Shown piece after piece: positions 1 through 7,550 of a stretch of DNA of 11,862 bases. The position numbers and the translations under genes are program-made. The DNA comes from Candidatus Omnitrophota bacterium (GTDB lineage: Bacteria > Hinthialibacterota > Hinthialibacteria > JAKQFZ01), in contig JAKQFZ010000070.1 in assembly GCA_029558215.1 (NCBI GenBank), positions 1 to 11,862 on the forward strand, in the 5' to 3' direction. How positions within the stretch are numbered: the first letter of the stretch is position 1; every line of letters starts with the position of its first letter. The notes under the pieces were generated by a model. That model was given only the letters and a program-made list of their open reading frames with translations. It was not told the DNA's origin and ran no database searches.

Positions 1-646
1 TCTGTGCTGCAGCTTGAAGTTCGTACTGTGAGATGATCGTGTCCAGCCGCGCCTGTTTGAGCCGTGCCAGGTTGACTTCCGTTCCAAATCCACGAAGCAG
101 TGCTTGCGTGACTGAAACATCGTAATTGGTCGTGCGCCGATCACTGTCACTGCCCGAGGCATCGGAAGAGCGAAACGTCTGATCCAAACCGAGTTGAACC
201 GAAGTCCCTGTCGGGAAGAATTGGCCAACTGAGACTCCAGCAGTTGTCGAATGATCACGGGTCTTGTCATCTTTGGCACGATTCTCAATATCGTCCCGTG
301 TCCAACCGCGTGAATGGGTAAGGTCTGCCGCGATTGACGGATCGAAAGTTGCCAGTTCGGATTCCTCAGACGTTCTCCTGATCTCAGGTCTGATTCGCTC
401 AATCTGAAAGGCAATGTTGTTCTCCAAAGCGGTCAGTACTGCTTCTGAAAGGGTCAATTGCAGCCCGGGCTTTGGCTCTGGTGAGGCTTCTGAGACCTCG
501 GCGGTGCCCGATGCCCAAAAGTCCGTGGTGCCAGTTTGCTGAACATCATCAGCGAAGCAGGGGATACACAGCCCCAAAAGCACAAGAATGTTCGTCAGAG
601 CACGCAGCCCTTTCCGGTTGGTTGTGGATATGCAGTCTTTGTTCAT
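1..646 (-). CDS. TolC-family outer membrane efflux protein (N-terminal part, runs off window)
   Basis: Reading leftward from ATG at 646-644, an open frame of 215 codons continues past the window edge, so the C-terminal half is missing. Residues 1-32 form a signal peptide: a basic stretch with RK, hydrophobic TNILVLLGLCIPCF, and likely cleavage after CFA before DDVQ. About residues 58-75 carry the typical outer-membrane efflux protein opening (LTLSEAVLTALENN). A later TQALLRGFG stretch followed by an alpha-helical NLARLKQARLDTIISQYELQ segment is characteristic of the TolC/OEP fold. The family forms trimeric outer-membrane channels that dock onto periplasmic adaptors. A GGAG motif lies 10 nt before the ATG and starts within the stop codon region of the permease gene (13-nt gap). 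It is the last visible gene of the efflux operon. The exact substrate cannot be told. Confidence 0.88.
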   Translation of the reverse strand, partial: MNKDCISTTNRKGLRALTNILVLLGLCIPCFADDVQQTGTTDFWASGTAEVSEASPEPKPGLQLTLSEAVLTALENNIAFQIERIRPEIRRTSEESELATFDPSIAADLTHSRGWTRDDIENRAKDDKTRDHSTTAGVSVGQFFPTGTSVQLGLDQTFRSSDASGSDSDRRTTNYDVSVTQALLRGFGTEVNLARLKQARLDTIISQYELQAAAQ

Positions 647-659
647 CTGATTCGATCTC

Positions 660-1868
660 CTATTCATAGCGAAGAGCTTCTATGGGATCCAGTTTTGCCG
701 CTCGCCGAGCGGGATAGTATCCAAAGAAAACACCGACAGATGCAGACACCGCCAGTGCCAATATCACGCTGTATAACTCCACCACGGTACCAAACTGGGT
801 GAATTTACTTACCAGCTCGGCAGTGCCGATACCGGCAGAAACTCCCAGCATTCCCCCGAGCGCGCTGACCAGGATGGATTCCAGCAGGAATTGTCTCAGA
901 ATATCGCGGTCTCGTGCTCCGATAGCTTTTCTCACCCCGATCTCTCGGGTGCGTTCCGTGACGGTTACCAGCATAATGTTCATGATTCCGATCCCGCCCA
1001 CTATCAGGGAGATACTGGCGATCCCGCCTAGGAGAATGGTGAAAGTTCGAGTGACGTCGGTTGCCATCTCGACAAACTCCGCCTGATTTCGAATGTTGAA
1101 ATCATCCTCCGCTTCAGAGCGGATTCGGTGTCTCTTTCGGAGCAGTTCGGTGATCTTCTCCTGTACCGTCGTCAGGCTTGCCGTATCGGAGACTTTTACA
1201 TCTATCTCGGAGAGATAACTCTGTCCAACAACCTGTTTCATAGCTGTTGAATAGGGCATGACCACCATGTCGTCCGGATTGAACCATCCCTGATCCCCTT
1301 TGGCCTTCAGAACACCGATCACGCGGAAATTGGAACCTCTGACCTTGATGGTCTCACCAATAGGGTCTTGATCTCCAAAGAGCGTCTCTACCGTTGTTGC
1401 TCCAAGAACAGCGACACGTGCATTGCGGCTCTCCTCAACGGACGTGAATCCACGTCCTTTCTCCACTTCAAAAGCCCGCATTTCCAGATAAACGCTTGAA
1501 GAACCCGTGATGCTGGTACTGCTGTTCTTGTTGAGGTACTTCAGCTGTGAGCGTCCCATGACGACAGGCGCTACCGCAACGACATTTTCGACCTCGTTCA
1601 GTATGGCCTCGGCATCTTCGATCTTCAGATTCTCCCGGGATCCCGACCGAACGCCGCCTCTCGAAGTGGAACCGGGTCTGATAATAAGAAGGTTGGTGCC
1701 CATCGCGGTTACTCGATCCATGACTTGTTTCTGGGCACCGGCTCCAAGGGCGAGCATGGAGATCACCGCACCAACGCCAATGATGATCCCCAGCATTGCC
1801 AGAAACGAACGGAGTTTGTTCGCCAACAGACTCCGAATCGCCACCTTTAATATCGTCCACAACAACAT
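660..1868 (-). CDS. MacB/FtsX-type ABC transporter permease
   Basis: This 402-residue protein has the MacB permease plan. One N-terminal membrane segment (about 20-44, rich in I, G, A and L) is followed by a large periplasmic core domain (about 45-270). The C-terminal FtsX domain has three membrane segments (about 276-301, 325-352, 366-386). Family landmarks are the GGIGIMNIMLVTVTERTREI stretch after TM2, the cytoplasmic EIGVRKAIGA coupling element and the terminal PARRAAKLDPIEALRYE tail. In the family this subunit works as a dimer with an ATPase, moving substrates from periplasm to a TolC channel by mechanotransmission. E. coli MacB fuses ATPase and permease; here they are two genes. A GGGAG motif lies 8 nt before the ATG, and the gap to the ATPase stop is 3 nt, implying translational coupling. 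Substrate is unknown; a lipoprotein- or peptide-moving role is also possible for this superfamily. Confidence 0.93.
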   Translation of the reverse strand: MLLWTILKVAIRSLLANKLRSFLAMLGIIIGVGAVISMLALGAGAQKQVMDRVTAMGTNLLIIRPGSTSRGGVRSGSRENLKIEDAEAILNEVENVVAVAPVVMGRSQLKYLNKNSSTSITGSSSVYLEMRAFEVEKGRGFTSVEESRNARVAVLGATTVETLFGDQDPIGETIKVRGSNFRVIGVLKAKGDQGWFNPDDMVVMPYSTAMKQVVGQSYLSEIDVKVSDTASLTTVQEKITELLRKRHRIRSEAEDDFNIRNQAEFVEMATDVTRTFTILLGGIASISLIVGGIGIMNIMLVTVTERTREIGVRKAIGARDRDILRQFLLESILVSALGGMLGVSAGIGTAELVSKFTQFGTVVELYSVILALAVSASVGVFFGYYPARRAAKLDPIEALRYE

Positions 1869-1871
1869 GGT

Positions 1872-2537
1872 TCAGTCTCCCGGCACAACCTTGCCGTCCC
1901 GCAGGCGAATCTGTCGGCTGCAATGCCGTGCAACGCTCTGATCATGAGTGACGACAACAATGGTGCGTCCCTGTGCGTTCAACTGCTGGAACATCGCCAG
2001 TATTTCCTTTCCGGTGTTGCTGTCCAAATTGCCTGTTGGTTCATCGGCCAGGAGGATAGCGGGATCTGTTACCAGGGCTCTTGCGATGGCCACCCGCTGA
2101 CGCTGGCCTCCAGAGAGTTGGTTTGGCTCATGAGCCATACGGTCGGATAAACCGACTGTCTCCAATGCCTCCCCCGCTCGTGCCCGAGCATCTCGCCGCC
2201 CAGCATAAAGCAGGGGCATCTCGACATTTTCCAGCGCCGACAATCGGGGCAGCAGATTGAACGACTGAAAGACGAAGCCGATGCGCCGATTTCGAATACC
2301 TGCCAGCCGATCTTTGGAAAGACGCGAGACATCCTCTCCTGCGAGGCGATACTCGCCCTGGTCAGGCCGATCAAGACAACCGATGATATGCATCAAGGTG
2401 GACTTGCCACTGCCTGAGGGCCCGGTAATCGCCACCATCTCGGCCTCGGCTACCTCTATATCCACTCCGTCAAGCGCGCAGACAGTCGTCGCGCCCAACT
2501 GATAGGTCTTTCGAAGGTCACGCATCTCGATAATCAT
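1872..2537 (-). CDS. MacB/LolD-type ABC transporter ATP-binding protein
   Basis: This 221-residue ATPase shows all nucleotide-binding motifs: Walker A GPSGSGKST (39-47), Q-loop Gln91 in FVFQSFNLLP, signature LSGGQ (141-145), Walker B ILLADE (161-166) with catalytic Glu166, and switch His198 in VVVTHD. The FNLLP and NEPTGNLDS-like contexts are typical of the MacB/LolD subgroup. The open frame extends to 2636, but the extra 33 codons overlap the adaptor gene in another frame and look nothing like an ABC protein. The chosen ATG at 2537 begins MIIEMRDLRKTY and overlaps the adaptor stop as ATGA (4-bp overlap). An AGGAGG within the adaptor coding sequence lies 12 nt upstream. It should power the adjacent permease at the cytoplasmic face. 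Membership in the efflux operon is firm. Confidence 0.95.
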   Translation of the reverse strand: MIIEMRDLRKTYQLGATTVCALDGVDIEVAEAEMVAITGPSGSGKSTLMHIIGCLDRPDQGEYRLAGEDVSRLSKDRLAGIRNRRIGFVFQSFNLLPRLSALENVEMPLLYAGRRDARARAGEALETVGLSDRMAHEPNQLSGGQRQRVAIARALVTDPAILLADEPTGNLDSNTGKEILAMFQQLNAQGRTIVVVTHDQSVARHCSRQIRLRDGKVVPGD

Positions 2538-3913
2538 CGTGATGGCCGTCCTCCTGGCCCCCCGCCTCCAAACATTCCCATCGTCATGCGTTCCCGCATT
2601 CGGGCTGTCCGAGCGGGATCCATGTCTCTCTGCCACGGGCTGAATGCACTGGACTTGGCCACCACCACTTTCTCTCCTTCGTCGAGTCCGGAGACGATTT
2701 CCATAACATCTCCATCACTGACGCCCGTTTCGACGATTCGCTCTTCGGTGCTGCCATCCTCTTTCTGGATCGTCACAAACTGCTCCATGCGCCGTCGGGA
2801 GACCGCAGCGACAGGAACACTGATGACGTCGTCCTTTTCCACAGCCGTGATCTCAACGCTTGCCGTCATCTCCGGCTTGAGCAAAGCCTTCCTAGGTCCG
2901 AATACTTCGATTCGGACTTCGAAGGTCACAATGTTGGAGACCACCGCTCCTTTGGTTGCCACCCGAACAACCTCTCCAGGGAAGAAAGCGTCCGGATGTG
3001 CATCCACTGTGATCCTCGCTCTCTGTCCAGGTTCAATCGAGCCGATGTCACTCTCGTCTACTGAGGCGAGCACATAGAGATGTGAGAGATCCACCAACGT
3101 CAGAATCGTTGTTCCGCCGCCAACATTGTTGATACCCGAGGCAATGATCGTGCCGACCTGAACATTCTTCTGCGCGACAACCCCATCAATGGGGGAGAGC
3201 ACGGTCGTATCGCTCAGGCGTTTCTTGGCGTCGGACAGGGAGAGTTTGTCGGATTCAACCTGGGCTTCGGCAATTGAAACCGCCTGTTCCTTGGACTTGA
3301 TCGAGACCGTCTGCGTTGCCAACTCTTCGATGCGTGCCTTGGCATTCTTTACCTCGGTCTGAGACTGCTCAAAACTGGTCCTGGCGACATCGAGTTCCTC
3401 GGCACTTGCCATTTTCTTCTCAACAAGTTGTTCCACCCGTTTGAGTTTTGCCTCGACTTCCCGAGCCTTGGCTTCAGAAGACTGCAGCGCTGCCTCGGCA
3501 CGAGTCCGCTCCGTGACAAGATTTCTCTTGGAAACATCCAAGTCCACCCGTGCCTGATTCAGTCGAGCCTCGGAGACTTTCAGGCTCACTTCGGCGCGCT
3601 TGTACGATCGTTCCTCATCCTGAGGATCCAACTGAACGATCAAGTCTCCCTTACCGACAGGGTCGCTGACCTCAAGAGGCAAATTGATGATTTCTCCACT
3701 GGCTTTGCACTTGATCTCGACTTCCTGGCTGGGGACAACGCGTCCTGTTGTTTCTACAATCATGCGAATTGAGCCTTTTTCAGCCGGAACTATCTCTGGT
3801 GCGGACGAGTCTCTTTCCACCTCCGCGGGTGCTTTCTTCTTGGCGGAGTAGTAGTGCCATCCGAAACCTGCGACGATGAGTGCGACGACTGCGATGACAA
3901 TAAGTTTCTTCAT
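2534..3913 (-). CDS. HlyD/MacA-type periplasmic adaptor (membrane fusion protein)
   Basis: The 459-residue protein begins with an uncleaved-looking membrane anchor (about 3-20, MKKLIVIAVVALIVAGFGW) and has no lipobox, so it is probably inner-membrane anchored. Its modules follow the MacA order. A first lipoyl half (about 60-98, with VGKGDLIVQLDP) leads into a long coiled-coil hairpin (about 100-235, rich in E, K, R, A and Q). The second lipoyl half follows (about 236-275, LSPIDGVVAQKNVQVGTII), then a beta-barrel (about 276-355) and a membrane-proximal domain (about 360-425). The tail is Met/Gly-rich and ends GGGGPGGRPSR. Adaptors of this type bridge the ABC permease to the TolC channel. A GAGGA motif sits 7 nt before the ATG. 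The gene is preceded by a 142-bp gap with a second copy of the TetR operator and overlaps the ATPase gene by 4 bp. Confidence 0.95.
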   Translation of the reverse strand: MKKLIVIAVVALIVAGFGWHYYSAKKKAPAEVERDSSAPEIVPAEKGSIRMIVETTGRVVPSQEVEIKCKASGEIINLPLEVSDPVGKGDLIVQLDPQDEERSYKRAEVSLKVSEARLNQARVDLDVSKRNLVTERTRAEAALQSSEAKAREVEAKLKRVEQLVEKKMASAEELDVARTSFEQSQTEVKNAKARIEELATQTVSIKSKEQAVSIAEAQVESDKLSLSDAKKRLSDTTVLSPIDGVVAQKNVQVGTIIASGINNVGGGTTILTLVDLSHLYVLASVDESDIGSIEPGQRARITVDAHPDAFFPGEVVRVATKGAVVSNIVTFEVRIEVFGPRKALLKPEMTASVEITAVEKDDVISVPVAAVSRRRMEQFVTIQKEDGSTEERIVETGVSDGDVMEIVSGLDEGEKVVVAKSSAFSPWQRDMDPARTARMRERMTMGMFGGGGPGGRPSR

Positions 3914-4055
3914 GTTCCATTCCTCAAACTAAGTGCTGTAACCCGAGTATTCGTGTGGGGCTCTCACAACCTCTGTTGTATGTGATGACAGACGACTGAC
4001 TGGTCAGTACTGCAGCCAGTTCACGACACAACACGCTACGCAATGCAGCCAGAGT
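3914..4055 (-). promoter_or_regulatory. Control region of the efflux structural genes
   Basis: This 142-bp gap between tetR and the adaptor gene holds the operator copy at 3995-4009, about 82 bp before the adaptor ATG, and a good Shine-Dalgarno. A promoter is expected here, but I see no strong -35/-10 pair. TACAAC, about 20 nt downstream of the operator on the minus strand, is a weak -10 candidate with no clear -35. The presence of an operator suggests the structural genes are transcribed separately from tetR, although read-through is possible. Confidence 0.5.
3995..4009. promoter_or_regulatory. TetR operator copy 1 (adaptor promoter)
   Basis: The sequence ACTGACTGGTCAGTA is identical over 15 bp to the site before tetR. 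It consists of inverted arms ACTGAC and GTCAGT around a central TG. This is the form expected for a dimeric TetR-family repressor. Binding by the adjacent regulator is inferred from position and duplication, not shown. Confidence 0.8.
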
Positions 4056-4646
4056 CTACTCCCCTTCTCCCCGAACTCCATGGAGGAAGATATCCACCAG
4101 AAGGCTGATTGACGGGGGCTGTTCCTGGTCGTGAAAGGCGCGTCCACGGGTCGCCATCAGACCCATGAGAAACTCCGCAAGCACTTCCAACGGGACATCA
4201 GTGCGAACCTGTCCGTCTGGAATCCCAACCGCGAGTACTTTGGCGACTGCGGCACGCAGCCTGCCTCGGTGCTGTTTGAAGACTTGGCGATGCTTGTGAT
4301 GGAGTGCACGGATACGGGACTCCTGATCGCCCATGACGCGCATGAGCGCATGGCGGCTCTGGAAGAATTCGCTGATTCGGGTGCAGACCTGTTCAAGGCG
4401 TTCCTGAAAAGAAGTGGGCGTCTGTGAGGCGGCACAGTCCCGAACGGCATCACACAACTGATCATGCCCGTGCGTTGCCAGTTGAAAGAACAGATCTTCC
4501 TTGTCCTCAAAGTAGTTGTAGATGGTGCCCTTGCTGACTCGAGCTGCCTGTGCCACTTCATCCAAGGTGACTTCGTGGAATCGCCGATTCTGAACCATCT
4601 CCTCAGCTGCCTTCAGGATGGCTTCCCTCTTATCTTCGTGTTCCAT
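4056..4646 (-). CDS. TetR/AcrR-family transcriptional repressor
   Basis: This is a 196-residue regulator with an N-terminal helix-turn-helix at about residues 27-46 (TLDEVAQAARVSKGTIYNYF), followed by the usual FEDKEDLF and a divergent helical ligand-binding and dimerisation domain. The frame is open to an ATG at 4682, but I prefer the ATG at 4646. The upstream ATG lies inside the -10 of the tetR promoter and its first codons are the operator itself, so it cannot be on that transcript, and it has no Shine-Dalgarno. The 4646 ATG has GAGGG 4 nt upstream, and MEHEDKREAILKAAEE matches a normal TetR start. The regulator probably represses itself and the efflux operon until a toxic ligand binds. 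The ligand cannot be predicted. Confidence 0.93.
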   Translation of the reverse strand: MEHEDKREAILKAAEEMVQNRRFHEVTLDEVAQAARVSKGTIYNYFEDKEDLFFQLATHGHDQLCDAVRDCAASQTPTSFQERLEQVCTRISEFFQSRHALMRVMGDQESRIRALHHKHRQVFKQHRGRLRAAVAKVLAVGIPDGQVRTDVPLEVLAEFLMGLMATRGRAFHDQEQPPSISLLVDIFLHGVRGEGE

Positions 4647-4661
4647 CTTACCCTCTATCAG

Positions 4662-4677
4662 TACTGACTGGTCAGTA
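4662..4677. promoter_or_regulatory. TetR operator copy 2 (autoregulatory site)
   Basis: TACTGACTGGTCAGTA is an inverted repeat with 7-bp arms around TG. It begins immediately downstream of the tetR -10 hexamer and covers the predicted transcription start, so bound protein would block initiation. It shares 15 bp with the site at 3995-4009. Confidence 0.85.
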
Positions 4678-4707
4678 TTCATATCAAGGTGGCTTGGCCG
4701 GTGTCAA
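4678..4707 (-). promoter_or_regulatory. tetR sigma70-type promoter
   Basis: On the minus strand a perfect -35 TTGACA (4707-4702) is followed after 18 nt by TATGAA (4683-4678, 4 of 6 consensus). The transcript would start near 4671, inside the operator, giving a leader of roughly 25 nt to the ATG at 4646. Confidence 0.7.
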
Positions 4708-4898
4708 GAAAAATCAGTCTTCTGAGAGAGACCGATGGACGACAGCTGAAGCCATGGTTATTATCCTACCCAAGAACCACGGCCGATAGCGTGGAAGTGA
4801 TACCAGACTGAGAAAAGTCTGGTTTCCAATTCTTATGAGTGGATGCAGGTCTGTGTGCCATCTGCACGCATCTGTCCTGCAGGAAGGATTCCGAACAG
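4708..4898. other. Divergent intergenic region, tetR / GH172
   Basis: This stretch separates the leftward efflux block from the rightward genes. It holds a small CCACG/CGTGG inverted repeat near 4777-4794, the stem-loop at 4802-4823 and the Shine-Dalgarno AGGAAGGA (4881-4888) of the next gene. I see no convincing plus-strand promoter; TATTAT near 4759 lacks a matching -35. Confidence 0.4.
4802..4823 (+). terminator. Stem-loop upstream of the GH172 gene (terminator or leader hairpin)
   Basis: ACCAGACT and AGTCTGGT form a perfect 8-bp stem with the 6-nt loop GAGAAA, followed by TTTCC. There is no long T-run and no convergent gene to terminate, so it may instead be a 5' leader structure of the downstream gene. 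Its role is unknown. Confidence 0.45.
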
Positions 4899-6047
4899 AT
4901 GCTGGAGAACATTGCGATTTTGCGTGACGGGCGTTCGAAACGCGTTTCGAGTTTTGACCGAACGGGGAGGAACAAGGACTGTCTGAACATCGGCAAGGGT
5001 GAGGAAGTTGTTCTGGCAGATATCAAGGGCTCTGGTGTCATCCGCCACATTTGGTTCACGATCATGGCAGGTGACAACTACCTTCGGCGGATGGTGCTCC
5101 GGGCTTATTGGGACGGTATGGAGCATCCAAGCGTCGAAGCCCCCATCGGGGATTTTTTCGGAATCGGTCATGCCCAACTGGCGCCGCTCAACACCGCCGT
5201 TTTCAGCATTTCATCCTCGGATTTCTTTGGACCCAAGGCAGGGATGAATTGCTACTGGCCGATGCCCTTTTCCGATGGAGCGAGGATCACTGTGGCCAAC
5301 GAATGCGACGGTGATGTGATGGCATTCTATTACTATGTGGACTACGACGAGTTGGACAGCCCACCGCAGAACATGGGACGATTTCATGCCTGGTGGAATC
5401 GCAACAATCCCTGTACGCCCCCAAAGCAGGCACCGAAGGATCCCGACGTCAATCTTTCTGACAAGGACAATTATCTGATCGCTGACATCAAGGGAAGAGG
5501 CCACTATGTCGGCTGCAATCTCTCCATTCATAATCTCTATGGCGGCTGGTGGGGAGAGGGCGACGATATGTTTATGGTGGACGGCGTGAAATGGCCACCC
5601 GATATGCACGGAACCGGTTCGGAAGACTATTTTGGCCATGCCTGGGGAATGCAGGTTCAGAACGCATTCATCTACAATGGTGTTTCCTATCACAAGAAGG
5701 GAACCGAGCCGGCTCAGATCAACGAGCGTATCACCGTCTACCGCTTTCACATCAACGATCCGGTTCTGTTTCACAAGTCGTTGCGTGTCAGCATCGAACA
5801 CGGTCACGCCAACGACCGTTGCGATGACTACTGCAGCACGGCTTATTGGTATCAGGTGCTGCCTCACAAGAAGTTTCCCGAATTTCCCAAGGTTGAGGAC
5901 AGACTGCCCAGACCCGACGTGAACGTTCACGTGCAGGCCGTTGATCTTCCCATTCCGATTCGAGACGGACGGCATCGCTCGGGAATGCCCTTTGCGCCAC
6001 TTGACCTCGTGCCGCAAAAAGGGACTCGATCGCGAAGAAGCAAGTAG
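4899..6047 (+). CDS. GH172 (DUF2961) family protein, putative fructo-/arabinofuranosidase
   Basis: The 382-residue protein matches DUF2961, now glycoside hydrolase family GH172. Characterised relatives act on alpha-D-fructofuranosides/difructose anhydride and on alpha-D-arabinofuranosides. Family features are SSFDRTG (17-23), LADIKGSGVIRHIWFT (39-54), LRAYWDG (67-73) and the IGDFFGIGH block (83-91). A second half includes GWWGEGDDMF and GTGSEDYFGHAWG. By position Glu220 (WWGEGDD) and Glu242 (GSEDY) correspond to the catalytic pair reported for the family; I judge this from memory of the family. No signal peptide is visible, so it is likely cytoplasmic, with family members usually oligomeric. 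The frame is open from 4839, but ATG 4899 has AGGAAGGA 10 nt upstream and removes an unfamilylike 20-residue extension. The substrate is not determined. It does not obviously belong with the following lyase and hydF. Confidence 0.88.
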   Translation: MLENIAILRDGRSKRVSSFDRTGRNKDCLNIGKGEEVVLADIKGSGVIRHIWFTIMAGDNYLRRMVLRAYWDGMEHPSVEAPIGDFFGIGHAQLAPLNTAVFSISSSDFFGPKAGMNCYWPMPFSDGARITVANECDGDVMAFYYYVDYDELDSPPQNMGRFHAWWNRNNPCTPPKQAPKDPDVNLSDKDNYLIADIKGRGHYVGCNLSIHNLYGGWWGEGDDMFMVDGVKWPPDMHGTGSEDYFGHAWGMQVQNAFIYNGVSYHKKGTEPAQINERITVYRFHINDPVLFHKSLRVSIEHGHANDRCDDYCSTAYWYQVLPHKKFPEFPKVEDRLPRPDVNVHVQAVDLPIPIRDGRHRSGMPFAPLDLVPQKGTRSRRSK

Positions 6048-6141
6048 TTGGCAGCGGAGGGTGCATTTTCGAGCGCCTCCTTGGTGGCGTTCCGAGAAAC
6101 AGCCGGAAACAGACTGATTCATCTCTGAATGGTGAGTAGCC
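6048..6141 (+). other. GH172-lyase spacer with imperfect stem-loop
   Basis: The 94-bp spacer includes an imperfect hairpin, arms 6056-6064 and 6073-6080 (GGAGG pairs with CCTCC, plus a bulge and an inner GC stem). It could be a weak terminator after the GH172 gene; it lacks a T-run. No promoter stands out before the lyase. Confidence 0.3.
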
Positions 6142-7545
6142 ATGAGTGACGCAGTTCGAGTTGAAAAGGATTTGCTGGGTCAAATCCACGTGCCTGCCGA
6201 AGCGCTCTACGGCATTCATACCGTGCGAGCGCTTGGGAACTTCCCTCTGAGCGGTCGGCTCGTTCATCCTGAACTCATCTGCGCCTATGGAGCGGTCAAA
6301 CTTGCCTGTGCCAACACCAATTTCGCACTCGGTATCTGGGATGATGATCCGGAGAAGGCACAAGCCATCATCCAGGCAGCCACGGAGATGATGAACGGTC
6401 TGCTGACCGAGCACATCCTTGTAGATTCACTTCAGGGCGGTGCAGGCACCAGCACCAATATGAACGTCAACGAAGTGCTCGCCAACCGAGCCCTGATGAT
6501 TCTGGGCGAACCTTTCGGCAACTACCAACGAGTCAGCCCGCTGGATGACATCAACCGGCATCAGTCCACAAACGATACGTATCCAACTGCTCTTCGGTTG
6601 GCAATGATTCGACTTCTCGACCGACTGGAACAACGACTGGTGTCCCTTCAGGAAGCCTTTCAGGATAAGGAAAAGGCGTTTGCTCATATCGTCAAAGTTG
6701 GACGCACAGAGATGCAGGATGCCGTCCTGACGACTCTCGGGCGGGAGATGGGCGCCTATGCAGAAGCTTTCAATCGCGACCGCTGGCGGATCTACAAGTG
6801 CCAGGAACGACTTCGAGTCATCAATTTGGGTGGCACCGCCATTGGCACGGGTCTGGCAGCGCCACGGCAGTTCATCTTTCGAGTTGTGGATGCCCTGCGA
6901 GAAGTGACTGGAATTGGATTGGCGCGCGCGGAGAACCTTGTCGAGGCGACACAAAATGCTGATGTCTTCGTAGAAATCTCGGGCATCTTGAAGGCCTGCG
7001 CCTCTTCTCTGCTGAAGATCGCAACGGATCTTCGACTCCTTGCTTCGGGTCCTGAAGCAGGCTTTGGCGAAATCCATCTTCCTGAACAACAAGCGGGTTC
7101 ATCCATCATGCCAGGAAAGGTGAATCCGGTCATTCCTGAAGCGGTCAGTCAGGCGGCGATGCTTGTGATGGGATACGATGCAACGCTGACGATGGCGTGT
7201 TCAATGGGAAACCTTGAACTCAATCCCTTCTTGCCTCTGGTTGCAGTATGCCTTCTGAACACCTGTGATGTGCTCGCGAACGCATGCGACACATTTCGGG
7301 CACTGTGTGTGGAAGGTATTCAGGCGGATGAGACTCGATGCCGCGCCCATGTTGAGTCATCGATTGCTCTGGTGACCGCGTTGGTTGCTGAGCTTGGCTA
7401 TGAGAGGGCATGTGCCATCGCCAGAAAGGCGAAGCAGTCAGGCAAGAGTGTGAAGGAGATTGTGCTCTCGGAGAATCTGTTGACCGAACAGCAGTTCAAT
7501 GAACTGACCAGTCCGGAAGCCGTGTGCCGGCTGGGAAATCCGTAG
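6142..7545 (+). CDS. aspA: Aspartate ammonia-lyase (aspartase/fumarase superfamily)
   Basis: This 467-residue protein has the aspartase/fumarase II length and motifs: GTSTNMN (102-108), STNDTYPT (142-149), GRTEMQDA (187-194) and the signature loop GSSIMPGKVNPVIPE (319-333) with the presumed catalytic base Ser321. The VIPE ending of the loop resembles aspartases more than fumarases, which usually have TQCE. The reaction would be L-aspartate to fumarate plus ammonia in the cytoplasm. Position 190 is Glu, where fumarases have His and E. coli aspartase has Gln; this residue contacts the substrate beta-carboxylate side, so specificity could differ. It is 19 nt upstream of hydF. Aspartase genes recur beside hydEFG maturation genes in other anaerobes, which supports a supporting role in H-cluster assembly, perhaps as an ammonia source (inference). 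A fumarase or other lyase activity cannot be excluded. Confidence 0.88.
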   Translation: MSDAVRVEKDLLGQIHVPAEALYGIHTVRALGNFPLSGRLVHPELICAYGAVKLACANTNFALGIWDDDPEKAQAIIQAATEMMNGLLTEHILVDSLQGGAGTSTNMNVNEVLANRALMILGEPFGNYQRVSPLDDINRHQSTNDTYPTALRLAMIRLLDRLEQRLVSLQEAFQDKEKAFAHIVKVGRTEMQDAVLTTLGREMGAYAEAFNRDRWRIYKCQERLRVINLGGTAIGTGLAAPRQFIFRVVDALREVTGIGLARAENLVEATQNADVFVEISGILKACASSLLKIATDLRLLASGPEAGFGEIHLPEQQAGSSIMPGKVNPVIPEAVSQAAMLVMGYDATLTMACSMGNLELNPFLPLVAVCLLNTCDVLANACDTFRALCVEGIQADETRCRAHVESSIALVTALVAELGYERACAIARKAKQSGKSVKEIVLSENLLTEQQFNELTSPEAVCRLGNP

Positions 7546-7550
7546 ACGAT

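Noticed and set aside
2538..2636. 33-codon N-terminal extension of the ABC ATPase
   Set aside because: It overlaps the adaptor gene in a different frame, has no family similarity, and the ATGA overlap gives a better start.
4839..4898. 20-codon extension of the GH172 protein from ATG 4839
   Set aside because: It contains CAICTHLSC-type residues unlike the family start and has a weaker ribosome site than ATG 4899.
5211..6143. Long minus-strand open frame (310 codons) opposite the GH172 gene
   Set aside because: It is antisense to a clearly conserved protein, lacks recognisable domains, and its composition follows the opposite-strand codons.
7503..7513. ACTGACCAGTC inside the 3' end of the lyase gene, matching 11 bases of the TetR operator
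   Set aside because: Only one arm plus centre matches, it is coding sequence (NELTSPEAV), and it is not at a promoter. Probably chance.
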